From Tachypleus tridentatus (taxonomy: Eukaryota > Arthropoda > Merostomata > Xiphosura > Limulidae), in assembly GCF_004210375.1 (NCBI RefSeq), contig NC_134829.1, positions 56,288,107-56,352,106 of the forward strand: a stretch of DNA of 64,000 bases, written 5' to 3'. Shown here one piece after another: positions 12,601 through 23,230 of this stretch. Position 1 is the first letter of the stretch, and the number at the start of each line of letters is the position of its first letter. The notes under the pieces are model-generated. The model was given only the letters and a program-made list of their open reading frames with translations, made no database searches and was not told where the DNA came from. Position numbers and translations under genes: made by a program.

Positions 12601-13392
12601 ACGCACTTTTTGGCGGAAGTTGTTCTGTGTGAAACTCTGCCGTTTCAGAACTCTCAAGAATATGTTATTAAGTTTTCTGACAAGTTTATGTTCACTAATT
12701 GTTCTCATTATCTACCACAAAATAAAGCAAGACTAAAAAGGCTGATGATACGTTTAGAAATAAATATCTAAATAGAACTTTGTGTGTGTAAAATACAAAC
12801 AATAATTATGTGTTGTATTGTAAAATATTCCACACCGACAGTTTCCTGATGTTAAGATAAAACGTGAGAAATGTTACAAGTTTCTTTGGTTAATATTTTA
12901 AACTTCTAGAGTTTAAAGATAACTGTTCACACAGCTGTGTGTAGGAATATACTCTTGTTACTTTAGAAACAACTGTTTGACAGTTATACAGTCATTAAAA
13001 TGTATGATCCGGTTATATTTGGATAATTATGCATGATAAAACAAACCTCATTGTTTATGATTCAAACCTTTCTTATTAGAATCTTAAATAATTCGTTCTT
13101 TATATAAAATGTAGATATCTTTGTAACTTTCCTTCACAACTTAATGTTTTAAAATCTAGAAAGTGATCTTAACGAGACAGATGATACATATAAAACAAGT
13201 ATTTCATGTTCTTTAAGTTGTGTAGAGAGTATTGTATCAAAAACAACTAATTATGATTGGCACTCACAATCCCTCACTTTTTAGTTGTATTTTGTACGTA
13301 TTTTATTAGAACTTGAACAGGCCTAACTTTTGATTATTTTATTTCGTAGCACGATCTAATTAACTGGTTTTAATGAAGAAAACTGTCATAAT

Positions 13393-13407
13393 CACGTGTA
13401 GCACGTG
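13393..13407 (+). promoter_or_regulatory. Paired E-boxes, gene A
   Basis: Two perfect CACGTG palindromes (13393-13398 and 13402-13407) start 9 bp apart, within CACGTGTAGCACGTG. They lie about 51 bp upstream of the TATA box. The same pair and spacing occur in genes B and C. CACGTG is the classical site of bHLH and bHLH-ZIP factors; the actual factor is unknown. Confidence 0.65.
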
Positions 13408-13458
13408 ACTGTAACATTGTTATACATTATCAGACTGACTTCGTTCTGTACATCCAAG

Positions 13459-13466
13459 TATAAATA
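13459..13466 (+). promoter_or_regulatory. TATA box, gene A
   Basis: TATAAATA lies 54 bp upstream of the start codon. Transcription would be expected to start about 30 bp downstream, near 13488-13492, giving a 5' UTR of roughly 20-25 nt. The box and its flanks are the same in genes B and C. Confidence 0.8.
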
Positions 13467-13512
13467 TCAGTTCTCTGGTGAGGAAACATAGACAAAGAAG
13501 AACCGAAGAAAG

Positions 13513-14958
13513 ATGAAGGTGAGTGTTCTACTGTACTCTTTATAGAAGATTTATGTTTACTTTAGTGGTTATCGTTATGGGATTGTGAAACGGAGGGATT
13601 ATGGTTCGCGTTCCGTTACATTAAAAAAGAGTCCGGTGCTTTGGTTTGTTTTTAAATTTCGCACAAAGCTACTCGAGGGGTGTCTGTGCTAGCCGTCCCT
13701 AATTTAGCAGTGTAAGACTAGAGGAGAGGCAGCTAGTCAACACCACCCACCGCCAACTCTTGGGCTACTCTTTTACCAACAAATAGTGGAATTGACCGTC
13801 ACGACTGAAAGGGCGAGCATGTTTGGCGCGACGGGGATATGAACCCACGACCCTCAGATTACGAGGCGCATGCCTCGTTGATTTGTAGGTACTTTACAGG
13901 AGTGGTTGACTTCTGTTGATTTTTGCAAAATTCTGAGTCATCTAGCTTTGAAAGGATAAGTTAGAACGATGACAAATAATAAAACTTAATGGACATTTGC
14001 TGAATGTCTGATTGTGTGAAATGTTTTGAAAACCATGAAATTTTATAATTTATCATAAATATATTTGTTCATTTATGTAAAACCCTTGAGTGTCTTTGTT
14101 GTTAAAGATACATTACAGTTTTACGAAATTTTATGAAAATCGTATTGTATAACTGTGTTACTGGTTTGTACTAACTTATCATGATGTATATAAATATATG
14201 TGTAACACGATGCATCATAACGTGTGGATAACTTAACTTACTAGTGTATTAACAGTTTCGGTAATTTTGGAAGGGATTATGAAGGTATATTATAAACAAA
14301 TAAACGGTCATTATAAACATGTTAATAATTTAGTTTTTAACCTAATATTTGTTTTCCTTCAACACTCCAGACCCTCGCTGTGTTTAGTGTTACTGTCCTT
14401 CTGTACTCAGTAGTTATTGGTGAAGAGGACATTAAATCTTCTGACAGTCAGGAGCTCCAAGCTGAAGCCACAGGATATGGTGGAGTATATAGTGGAGGTT
14501 TAGGGGGACTTGGAGGTGGTGTAGGAGGACTAGGAGGTGGTGTAGGAGGACTTGGAGGTGGTGTAGGAGGACTTGGAGGTGGTGTAGGAGGACTAGGTGG
14601 CGTAGGAGGACTTGGAGGTGGCGTAGGAGGACTAGGAGGTGGCATAGGAGGGCTTGGAACAGGGTTAGGAGGTGGTACAGGAGGTTTCGTAGGCTTGACG
14701 GTTCTTGCTCTTCCAATCTCTCTTGTAGCAGTGGGCGGTGGTGGATTACTTGGTGGTAGAGGAGGAGCTGGTGTATATGGTGTTGGAGGACTGGGAAGAG
14801 GTGTTGGAGGACTGGGAAGAGGTGTTGGAGGATTGGGAATAGGTGTTGGAGGACTGGGAAGAGGTGTTGGAGGATTGGGAAGAGGTGTTGGAGGATTGGG
14901 AAGAGGTGTTGGAGGTATAGGGGGGCGTTATGGAAAAGGAGGAATTTGGTGGGACTAA
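13513..14958 (+). CDS. Secreted glycine-rich repeat protein, gene A (197 aa, two coding exons)
   Basis: Coding exons are 13513-13518 (ATG AAG) and 14371-14958; the 852-bp intron has GT (13519) and AG (14370) ends and is phase 0. The start has A at -3 and sits 54 bp downstream of the TATA box. The protein opens with a signal peptide, MKTLAVFSVTVLLYSVVIG (1-19), then an acidic linker EEDIKSSDSQELQAEA (20-35) and GYGGVYSGG. Next come seven-residue (L/V)GGLGGG repeats (about 46-93), a hydrophobic segment FVGLTVLALPISLVAV (108-123), six LGRGVGG repeats (143-184) and the tail IGGRYGKGGIWWD. I do not recognise a named family. Composition recalls glycine-rich antimicrobial peptides of spiders (acanthoscurrin, ctenidin) and glycine-rich cuticle or shell proteins; either role is inference. 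No cysteines are present. Confidence 0.85.
13643..13877 (-). mobile_element. SINE family 1 in intron 1 of gene A
   Basis: Shares with the intron-1 SINE of gene B (24330-24586) diagnostic changes absent from other copies: GGGGATATGAACCCACGAC instead of a normal box B, and loss of the ATTATAACGCCCCCA stretch. Gene C (near 35700-35740) and gene D (near 46200) have the uninterrupted target. A short near-duplicate flanks the element (TTTGGTTTG left, GTTGATTTG right). The outer part of the head is missing here. Confidence 0.88.
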
Positions 14959-14960
14959 AG

Positions 14961-15480
14961 GTTTGTTTTAATTTTTATCCTGATCTGAGATATTCATCGT
15001 GTTTATCACTTAATTTTCACATTTTCTGCTCTGTTTACTGATGTGTAATAGCTTAATATTGCAAAATGTTATTTTATTTTGAAACACCAGAATCGTATTT
15101 TATAATACAAAAATAAAAATGTTGTTGTTATTTCTAAGATAAACATTTCAAACAATGTATAAAGCTTTTCTGGAATCTTTTATGAGAGACAGATACATTT
15201 AGTTTATTGAGGTAACTGAAGTGCTCACACTTGTATCACGTTTGAACTGTGACATATTTACTGTCTTCAAACGCAAAGAGAAATATTGAGAATAAATATT
15301 TTTAACGTACGATTTTTTTATTTTTCAGTTTTCTTCCTTTACAAAAGGCCCAAACCATCAAGGAACGTGAAACATTCACAATGATTTTGAAGTGGACAAT
15401 ACTGATACATTGTTTTTATATCTAATATTGTAGTACTGTTTCTCCATTTGATGCAAATACTTTTGATGAGTTGATTTCTT
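14961..15480 (+). other. Intron 2 and 3' UTR exon of gene A (predicted)
   Basis: Two nucleotides after the stop codon the sequence AAAG/GTTTGT looks like a splice donor (intron from 14961). At 15328 a pyrimidine tract plus CAG precedes an exon-like block (15329 on: TTTTCTTCCTTTAC, CATCAAGGAACGTGAA). The donor and this block occur downstream of all four paralogs. No canonical AATAAA follows the block in this copy; AATAAA at 15112-15117 would instead suit an unspliced 3' end. Confidence 0.6.
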
Positions 15481-15761
15481 TAGTTATGTTGTGATATGTC
15501 TATTATATAGTAACAACCTGTATCAGTAAAAGATTAGTGGTATAGATATGTTCTTTGAATAGCGCCTTACCTCCATTAATTCTTTGACTGAGTTTCTCCA
15601 AAATCTAGAATATCTAACTTAAATAGATAAACATCTAATATCAGGAAGCTTTTCTTAAATTTCTGTATAATATTCCAATGTTGAAATTAAACTCATTTCA
15701 CTGTGGCACAAGGAGTTGTCTGTTTCTCTGGCACAACAAAAGTACCACCATTCTTTAATAA

Positions 15762-17502
15762 ATAGGTAGACTGACCAACTACATTAAATAAACTAAAACA
15801 TTACCATACATTCCGAGACGGGTAGACTGACCAACTACATTAAATAAACTAAAACATTACCATACATTCCGAGACGGGTAGACTGACCAACTGCATCAAA
15901 TAAACTAAAACATTACCATACATTCCGATACGGGTAGACAGACTAACTACATTAAATAAACTAAAACATTACCATACATTCCGAGACGGGAAGATTGACC
16001 AACTACATTAAATAAACTAAAACATTACCATACATTCCGAGACGGGTAGACTGACCAACTGCATCAAATAAACTAAAACATTACCATACATTCCGATACG
16101 GGTAGACAGACTAACTACATTAAATAAACTAAAACATTACCATACATTCCAAGACGGGTAGACTGACCAACTACATTAAATAAACTAAAACATTACCATA
16201 CATTCCAAGACGGGTAGACAGACTAACTACATTAAATAAACTAAAACATTACCATACATTCCGAGACGGGAAGATTGACCAACTACATTAAATAAACTAA
16301 AACATTACCATACATTCCGAGACGGGTAGACTGACCAACTGCATCAAATAAACTAAAACATTACCATACATTCCGATACGGGTAGACAGACTAACTACAT
16401 TAAATAAACTAAAACATTACCATACATTCCAAGACGGGTAGACTGACCAACTACATTAAATAAACTAAAACATTACCATACATTCCAAGACGGGTAGACT
16501 GACCAACTACATTAAATAAACTAAAACATTACCATACATTCCGATACGGGTAGACTGACCAACTACATCAAATAAACTAAAACATTACCATACTTTCCAA
16601 GATGGGTAAGACTGACCAACGACATTAAATAAACTAAAACATTACCATACTTTCCAAGATGGGTAGACTGACCAACTACATTAAATAAACAGAAACATTA
16701 CCATACATTCCAAGATTGGTAGACTGACCAACTACATCAAATAAACTAAAACATTACCATACTTTCCAAGATTGGTAGACTGACCAACTACATCAAATAA
16801 ACTAAAACATTACCATACTTTCCAAGATGGGTAGACTGACCAACGACATTAAATAAACTAAAACATTACCATACATTCCGATACGGGTAGACTGACCAAC
16901 TGCATCAAATAAACTAAAACATTACCATACTTTCCAAGATGGGTAAGACTGACCAACGACATTAAATAAACTAAAACATTACCATACATTCCGATACGGG
17001 TAGACTGACCAACTACATCAAATAAACTAAAACATTACCATACTTTCCAAGATGGGTAAGACTGACCTACGACATTAAATAAACTAAAACATTACCATAC
17101 TTTCCAAGATGGGTAGACTGACCAACTACATTAAATAAACAAAAACATTACCATACATTCCAAGATTGGTAGACTGACCAACTACATCAAATAAACTAAA
17201 ACATTACCATACTTTCCAAGATTGGTAGACTGACCAACTACATCAAATAAACTAAAACATTACCATACTTTCCAAGATGGGTAGACTGAGCAACAACATC
17301 AAATAAACTAGAACATTACCATACTTTCCAAGAAGGGTAAGACTGACCAACGACATTAAATAAACTAAAACATTACCATAATTTCCCAGATTGGTAGAGT
17401 GACCAACTACATTAAATAAACTAAAACATTACAATACTTTCCAAGATGAATAGACTGACCAAACAAATCAAATAAACCAGAACATTACAGTATTTTTCAG
17501 AT
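15762..17502. repeat. 56-bp minisatellite, about 31 copies (unit A)
   Basis: Unit: GGGTAGACTGACCAACTACA, then TTAAATAAACTAAAACATTACC, then ATACATTCCGAGAC (56 bp). Some units have an extra A (GGGTAAGACTG) and variants such as ATACTTTCCAAGAT. Groups of variant units recur in the same order (for example 15762-16100 and 16160-16400), indicating block duplication. The same array, inverted, lies in unit C (31709-33150). Unit B keeps only one unit-like stretch near 26765-26795. Confidence 0.95.
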
Positions 17503-17654
17503 ACAATAAAACCGCTACTTGTCTTTCTGTTATGTGTAAATTGTCCGATATGATGAAACAAGAATCGTAATACATCAGTTCCATTACTTTTAACATGTTA
17601 AAAACAAATACATTAATTAAGTGTATATATTCTATATGTGTATTAATGGCCATT

Positions 17655-17801
17655 ATAATTGATAGACAATTATCGTTAGGTTAAAATCTTCATGAGTGAT
17701 GGTAATTGATAGACAATTATCGTTAGGTTAAAATCTTCATGAGTGATGGTAATTGATAGACAATTATCGTTAGGTTAAAATCTTCATGAGCGATGGTAAT
17801 T
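17655..17801. repeat. 47-bp direct repeat, 3 copies
   Basis: GATAGACAATTATCGTTAGG starts at 17661, 17708 and 17755, exactly 47 bp apart, with one T/C difference in the third copy (GAGTGATGG/GAGCGATGG). Confidence 0.95.
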
Positions 17802-17894
17802 GCCCAAGTGTTACAATTACTTCTAAACTCATCCTGTTGTTTGACGGTAGTCATTTCTTCGGTTTCTTCTTCAAATACGGGTTTGTAACTCGAT

Positions 17895-18103
17895 CACACC
17901 GAAAATGCTCGTTTTTTCAGCAGTGAGAGCGTTATAAAGGTACGGTCAATTCCACTATTCGTTGATTAAAGGACAGCCTAGGAGTTGGCGGTTAGTGGTG
18001 ATGACTAACTGCCTGCTCTCGAGTCTTACACTGCTAAATTAGGGACGACTAGCGGAGATAGCTCTCGTGTAGCTTTGCGCGAAGCTTTGAACAAACCAAA
18101 CCT
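17895..18103 (+). mobile_element. SINE family 1, head missing
   Basis: Plus-strand body (AATGCTCG near the head side, CGGTCAATTCCACTATTCG, TAGGGACGACTAGCGGAGATAG, tail CAAACC). The tRNA-like head is absent. The partner insertion in unit C, further truncated, lies at 31622-31706, so it predates the A/C duplication. Confidence 0.88.
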
Positions 18104-19054
18104 CTACAAATGAAAGGTCAGACGTGGCCAAGTGTGACTGACAGGTAGAGATTGTTTGGCGACAACCAGTCAGTGCTCACCATTTAAAATAGTAAGATTA
18201 GACTGAACTTCAGCAGAGATTTCTTTCTCTTCAGTAATCTCTGAGTAGTTATGTGTCCATCTTCCTAGTTATATTTAAACTATAAAATTTACTGTCTCAA
18301 TAATTTATAAAATAAACAAAAACACTTTCGTTCAGTCTTGAAGTCGATTTGTGCGTCATTTAAAAACTTTAAACTAACGGTGGCGCTTCGTTCGCGTTTT
18401 TTTCCTTGAAGAACTTGTTTTTTTTTAATAATTTCAGTAAACCACATGTAAATACCAACCTTGGTTTAATTCGTTCAATAACATTATTAGAACCAGTACT
18501 ACTTCTTCTGTGATAGCTGTTGTCAAACTAAATATAGCTGATAGTCAAATTCGAGCTCAGACTTTCATGCGTTATTAGAGAGACAGTGAGCCACACTATT
18601 TAATGCTGAGACCCCGACATGTAGAATATATATCATATAAAGTGTTAGGCTAGTTCAAGTAATAAAATAATGTTATATTATATTCTTATAAGTTGTTGTT
18701 CTGTTTGAAAATATAATTTACCAAACTACCAGGAATCGACTGATCGACTTACTTCTTAGTCTTATCACAAGTAACTTTATGTCAAACTGAATTCTATTGT
18801 TTAAAAAAAAGTTAACGATTATAAAATCGCGTTCATTATTTTGTTATTTACACGAGAAAACGACATAAACTGAAACAGAAACTGTGGGATACGAAACGGT
18901 GAATAATGATTGGTTTACGAGGACCGAAGGGAATAGACTTACCGACAAACATAAAATGTTACTTCATTTAGTTAAAAAAAAGTATTCTTGTTACTCCAAT
19001 GTTGTAAAAACTACTCGTTATTGAAACGAGTGTGGGTAAGTTTTTGCCTGGGAA

Positions 19055-19182
19055 GTTGTTTATTGTTATTCAGAACAAGGCTTCACGAAGCCCAATCTGT
19101 GGTCTGCCCACATGGGCATTGAAACGCGGTTTCCCGCAGTATAAATCCACAGATGTACCTCTGTGTCCCTGGGGACATCTGG
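19055..19182 (-). mobile_element. SINE family 3-like, degenerate
   Basis: Contains CTGTGGTCTGCCCACATGGG, a GAAACGCGGTTTCCC remnant and ACCTCTGTGTCCCTGGGG. An inverted homologous copy in unit D (41935-42060) includes the same flanks (GAACAAGGCTTCACGAAGCC), so it was inserted before the A/D duplication. Confidence 0.6.
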
Positions 19183-19960
19183 GAAGACTTTACTTTAGCA
19201 TTCTCATGTAACATGACGTTTCTAACAAACTAAGTTCTTTGTAGAGATGATTCACCCAGAAAACGTAGGTAGCTGGTATATAACTATCGTTTTTAGCTAT
19301 TTATTTATAACTAGAGAAAATTATTGTCCATTCCAAACATATTATGTTTACCCTAAAATAGTCATAACAACATTAATTAAGAAGATAAATTTTAACATAT
19401 AAATATTGTTTTTGGTATTATTTTATCATTACACAGTAGTGAAGAACGAGTCGTAGAAATAACGTATTTTGATTGGTTATTGTTAACAGAAAAACTATCG
19501 TCTACAAATCTAGAAATAAATTCAGTGTTGTTTGTTTATTTTCATAAATATCTAGGGCTCAGAAAAGTACTGAACCCCAAAAGTAAGAAACTAATGTTGA
19601 ATCGTTCAAACTAATATATAATTCTACGCATTGTTACAACACGTAAAGACGAGGTTATTAAAAGATTATTTAAAATATTAGCTTGTTATTTATGAATTAT
19701 TTTGTTTTAGAAGGCTTGTATATGAAATAATTATAAACATTATTAAATAAAATATATAGAATGGCAAAGTTCTATAAATTGAAATGTTTTGATTTAAAAT
19801 CAACAATTCTCTAGAGTTTAATGGTTACTATCTTTACCATTTTTATATAGAATCTATAAAGCTTCAAAAATAAAGTTAATAACATAATTCACCATCGTTA
19901 TTACAGACCTTACCTTTCTTAAAAATAATGAAATATTTACTTGTATATTTCTAGCATATT

Positions 19961-21034
19961 GTTAAGTAATGTGTTGTCACACACAAACATGATACATGTT
20001 AAATAGTGTTGTCACATACAAGAAACGTGATACATGTTTGTGTTGAAACATACAAGAAACGTGATACATGTTATATAGTGTTGAAACATACAAGAAACGT
20101 AATACGTTATGTAAAGGGTTGTCGCATACAAGAAACATGATACACGTTAAATAGTGTTGAAACATACAAGAAACATGATACATGTTAAATAGTGTTGTCA
20201 CATACAAGAAACGTGATACATGTTATATAGTGTTGAAACATACAAGAAACGTAATACGTTATGTAAAGGGTTGTCGCATACAAGAAACATGATACACGTT
20301 AAATAGTGTTGAAACATACAAGAAACATGATACATGTTAAATAGTGTTGTCACATACAAGAAACGTGATACATGTTTGTTTTGAAACATACAAGAAACGT
20401 GATACATGTTTGTTTTGAAACATACAAGAAACGTGATACATGTTAAATAGTGTTGAAACATACAAGAAACGTGATACATGTTAAATAGTGTTGTCACATA
20501 CAAGAAACATGATACACGTTAAATAGGGTTGTCGTATAGAAGAAACGTGATACATGTTATATAGTGTTGAAACATACAAGAAAGGTGGTACATGTTAAAT
20601 AGTGTTGAAACATACAAGAAACGTAATACGTTATGTAAAGGGTTGTCACATACAAGAAAATTGGTACATGTTATATAGTGTTGAAACATACAAGAAACGT
20701 GATACATGTTAAATGGTGTGGAAACATACAAGAAACGTGATACATGTTATATAGTGTTGAAACATACAAGAAACGTGATACATGTTATATAGTGTTGAAA
20801 TATACAAGAAACGTAATACGTTATGTAAAGGGTTGTCGCATACAAGAAACGTGATAGATGTTATATGGTGTTGAAACATACAAGAAACGTGATACATGTT
20901 ATATAGTGTTGAAACATACAAGAAACGTGATACATGTAAAATAGTGTTGAAACATACAAGAAACGTGATACATGTTATATAGTGTTGAAACATACAAGAA
21001 ACATGATACACGTTAAATAGGGTTGTCACATACT
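19961..21034. repeat. 38-bp minisatellite with variant units between units A and B
   Basis: The core ACATACAAGAAACGTGATAC recurs throughout, with spacers of three kinds: ATGTTAAATAGTGTTGAA, ATGTTTGTGTTGAA (shorter) and the GTTATGTAAAGGGTTGTCGC variant. The variant recurs at irregular distances, giving a loose higher-order structure; a block around 20045-20200 repeats at about 20215-20370. Minus-strand open frames here are repeat artefacts. Confidence 0.95.
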
Positions 21035-21960
21035 AATTGCTAAGTGAAACAAACGATAGGGGACAACACAGCTGTTTCGCTTGAAGTCGTAAAACTTAAC
21101 TGTTGTTCAATCAGGTCTAAGAGACTAGTCCATCATGTGCAATAGTAATTTGTATAACCACCCTACGTTGAGATATTTCAAACACTAATTAATTTTGTTT
21201 GAACATTTATGATGTGTACTTCGTGAATGACGTGTTTCTTTAATCATAAATAACAGCTAAAAATGATATTCAATTTTTTGTTTCCATTAATAAAATTACA
21301 GTAGTTTCGGATTCAGTTTCCAGTAAAATTACATGTGTTAAAATTATTTTTCTTTAATACCAGCTGTCTTTATTTGTTTCCGATAAAGTCACGACTCAGA
21401 TAAGAAGTAACAGATAATAAAACACGTTTTATGATCTTTATGTGATGACACGACCGGTATAATTGAACAATATAGTTGGAGCACTTGAATATTAAGGTAT
21501 TGGATTCTAACCTTGTTTTGACTTTCAATTTTTAATGTTATCTAAATGAATGTATAACAAATATTTATGTAAACGTGTCGGGAGATATATATGATCTTTA
21601 TAAATGTAGCTACTAGTTTAATTTATACGCTTAATGAGGTATTTCACTTGTAAATCTATTTGGTAGAAACTCTAATTTTAACTCACAAGTTTTAAGTACA
21701 AATATTAAAATAGAGTTTGACATAAAAGACGCCCTTTTCTTGGAAAATTAAAAGACCCTTAAATACACATGTTGGTTATTATATGTTAAAACATTATTTT
21801 CTTTTTCTCTGTGAGGTGGAGAGTTTTACAATATATAGTCATCAAATACAGTGAAAATGTAATTTATATGCAGTCAAGAAAATACATTTCACACTCCAGA
21901 TTTGGTATAATATTTGTTTTGATTTTTAAACAACAGGTGGCAGCATTAAAGATAGAGTTT

Positions 21961-22156
21961 GTTTTTTGAATTTCGCACAAAGCTACTCGGCTATCTGTGC
22001 TAACGGTCCCTAATTTAGGAGTGTAAGACAAGAGGGAAGGCATCTAGTCATCACCACCCACCCCCAACTCTTGAGCTACTCTTTTATCAACGAATAGTGG
22101 GATTGACTCTTGGATTGCGAGTCACACGCCTTAACACGTTTGGCCATACCGGGCCC
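21961..22156 (-). mobile_element. SINE family 1 with internal deletion
   Basis: Flanked by a perfect 13-bp target-site duplication AAAGATAGAGTTT (21948-21960 and 22157-22169). The box B region and part of the body (GTCACATTATAACGCC side) are missing between GGGATTGAC and TCTTGGATTGCGAG. Specific to unit B. Confidence 0.92.
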
Positions 22157-22399
22157 AAAGATAGAGTTTAAATATTTGTGGTAAATCTATGGAAAGGATA
22201 TATGAATTTTTTGAAATTATACGAAATGTCTGTGGTTGATATTTTAAACATCGATAATTTAAAGGTAAACGTTGCTAAAGTCGAGTTTGTTGGTTTCTCC
22301 TGCAGCAAGTGTGTGCTGGTTATATATTCTTTATTTTTCAGTATGGTGCAGACTGTAGACTTCACCATACCAAACTGTGTACCAAGGTCAGAACACCAC

Positions 22400-22812
22400 T
22401 CTCATACTTCGCTATGAGATCTTTTTTCACCTCTATTGTGGCTCTAACAACTTTTCTTTTTGGTTTGCTACTTTCATTATCCTTATTTGACCCCATGGTG
22501 GCTTATTTAATCAGAATATTTAGAAAAACAACAAAGAAAAAAGAAAAACGAGAATGTTCACAGCAGATTTTAACGGGGGTGTGGTCTGAGCGACAGGTGA
22601 GGGTAAAATGTTTTGGGCAAGCTTGGCGTGGGACGAAAATTGTCGAAGGGTCATCAGTCGGGTTATTTCGGGCCACGACAGCTTGGTTCGGGAACCGAGT
22701 TTATGTTCGACAACCGATACATTTTTTTCTCAAACAATATGTTCGAAAACCGAATTGTTTGAGAAGGGAGTCGTTCGAGAACCGAGGTACCACTGTATTA
22801 ATGTCATAGTCT
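22400..22812. mobile_element. Unclassified repeat, possibly a truncated DNA-transposon derivative
   Basis: Right part rich in GAACCGAG/GAAAACCGA/GTTCGACAACCGA motifs and ending GAGGTACCACTGTATTA. The reverse complement of this end (CAGTGGTACCTCGGTTCTCG) looks like the terminal inverted repeat of some DNA transposon families. I could not find a matching left terminus, so the element is truncated or the class is wrong. GC content is higher than the surroundings. It interrupts homology between unit B and the other units. A 166-codon open frame (22309-22809) crosses its boundary and is unlikely to be a gene. Confidence 0.45.
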
Positions 22813-22960
22813 TCTAATATTATATTTTTACCTTAGATTTTGTTTTCATTCCTAAACATATAATGTGGATATATTAACACTATTTAGACGGGGACATTTT
22901 TTAGAAACTGATAAATTAGTTTAAAAAATTTATTTTAACATTTTTTTTTATTGTTCGAAA

Positions 22961-23230
22961 GGTTTATGTTTTGAATTTCGCGCATAACTACTCGAGGGTT
23001 ATCAACACTAGCCGTCCATAATTTAGCAGTGTAAGACTAGATGAAAAGCATCTACTCATCACTATCCAACGCCAACTCATGGGCTACTCTTTTACCAACG
23101 AATAGTGAAATTGACCGTCACACTATAACGTCCCCGCGGCTGGAAGGTCGAGCATTGATGTGACGGGAATTCGAACCCGCGACCCTCGGATTCCGAATGG
23201 ATTGCCTCAACCACCTGGTCATGCCGGGCA
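22961..23230 (-). mobile_element. SINE family 1
   Basis: Complete order of head (box B GGTTCGAATTCCC) and body on the minus strand. Near-identical 9-bp flanks TGTTCGAAA (22952-22960) and TGCTCGAAA (23231-23239) look like a diverged target-site duplication. Confidence 0.9.

Larger units (their letters stand above)
12600..13512 (+). promoter_or_regulatory. Conserved 0.9-kb promoter region of gene A
   Basis: Collinear with 23310-24196 (unit B) and the inverse of 35843-36720 (unit C), far beyond what unconstrained spacers between the units show elsewhere. It includes a block at about 12890-12975 (AGAGTTTAAAGATAACTG, CACACAGCTGTGTGTAGG). The E-boxes and TATA box are listed separately. Conservation could reflect function, recent duplication or gene conversion. 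Confidence 0.6.
9060..19970 (+). repeat. Paralogous gene unit A
   Basis: Segment sharing collinear homology with units B, C and D. The distal upstream block (about 9085-9600) corresponds to 21165-21720 and, inverted, to about 39370-39720. The proximal promoter (12600-13518), the gene exons and the downstream block (to about 19970) follow. The far right end, around 19890-19960, is the inverse of about 41310-41405 in unit D. Unit-specific additions are the SINEs, a Penelope-like fragment, the 56-bp array and the 47-bp triplet. Confidence 0.75.

Noticed and set aside
13467-13472. TCAGTT as an arthropod initiator
   Set aside because: It directly overlaps the downstream edge of the TATA box, too close to be the start site that this TATA would set.
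14432-14716. Proline- and leucine-rich minus-strand frames opposite the Gly repeats (also 25173-25382 and 34677-34862)
   Set aside because: They mirror the glycine codons of the real genes; the sense strand has a signal peptide, splice sites and promoter.
22309-22809. 166-codon plus-strand open frame
   Set aside because: It crosses the edge of a dispersed repeat and shows no domain or homologous frame in units A, C or D.
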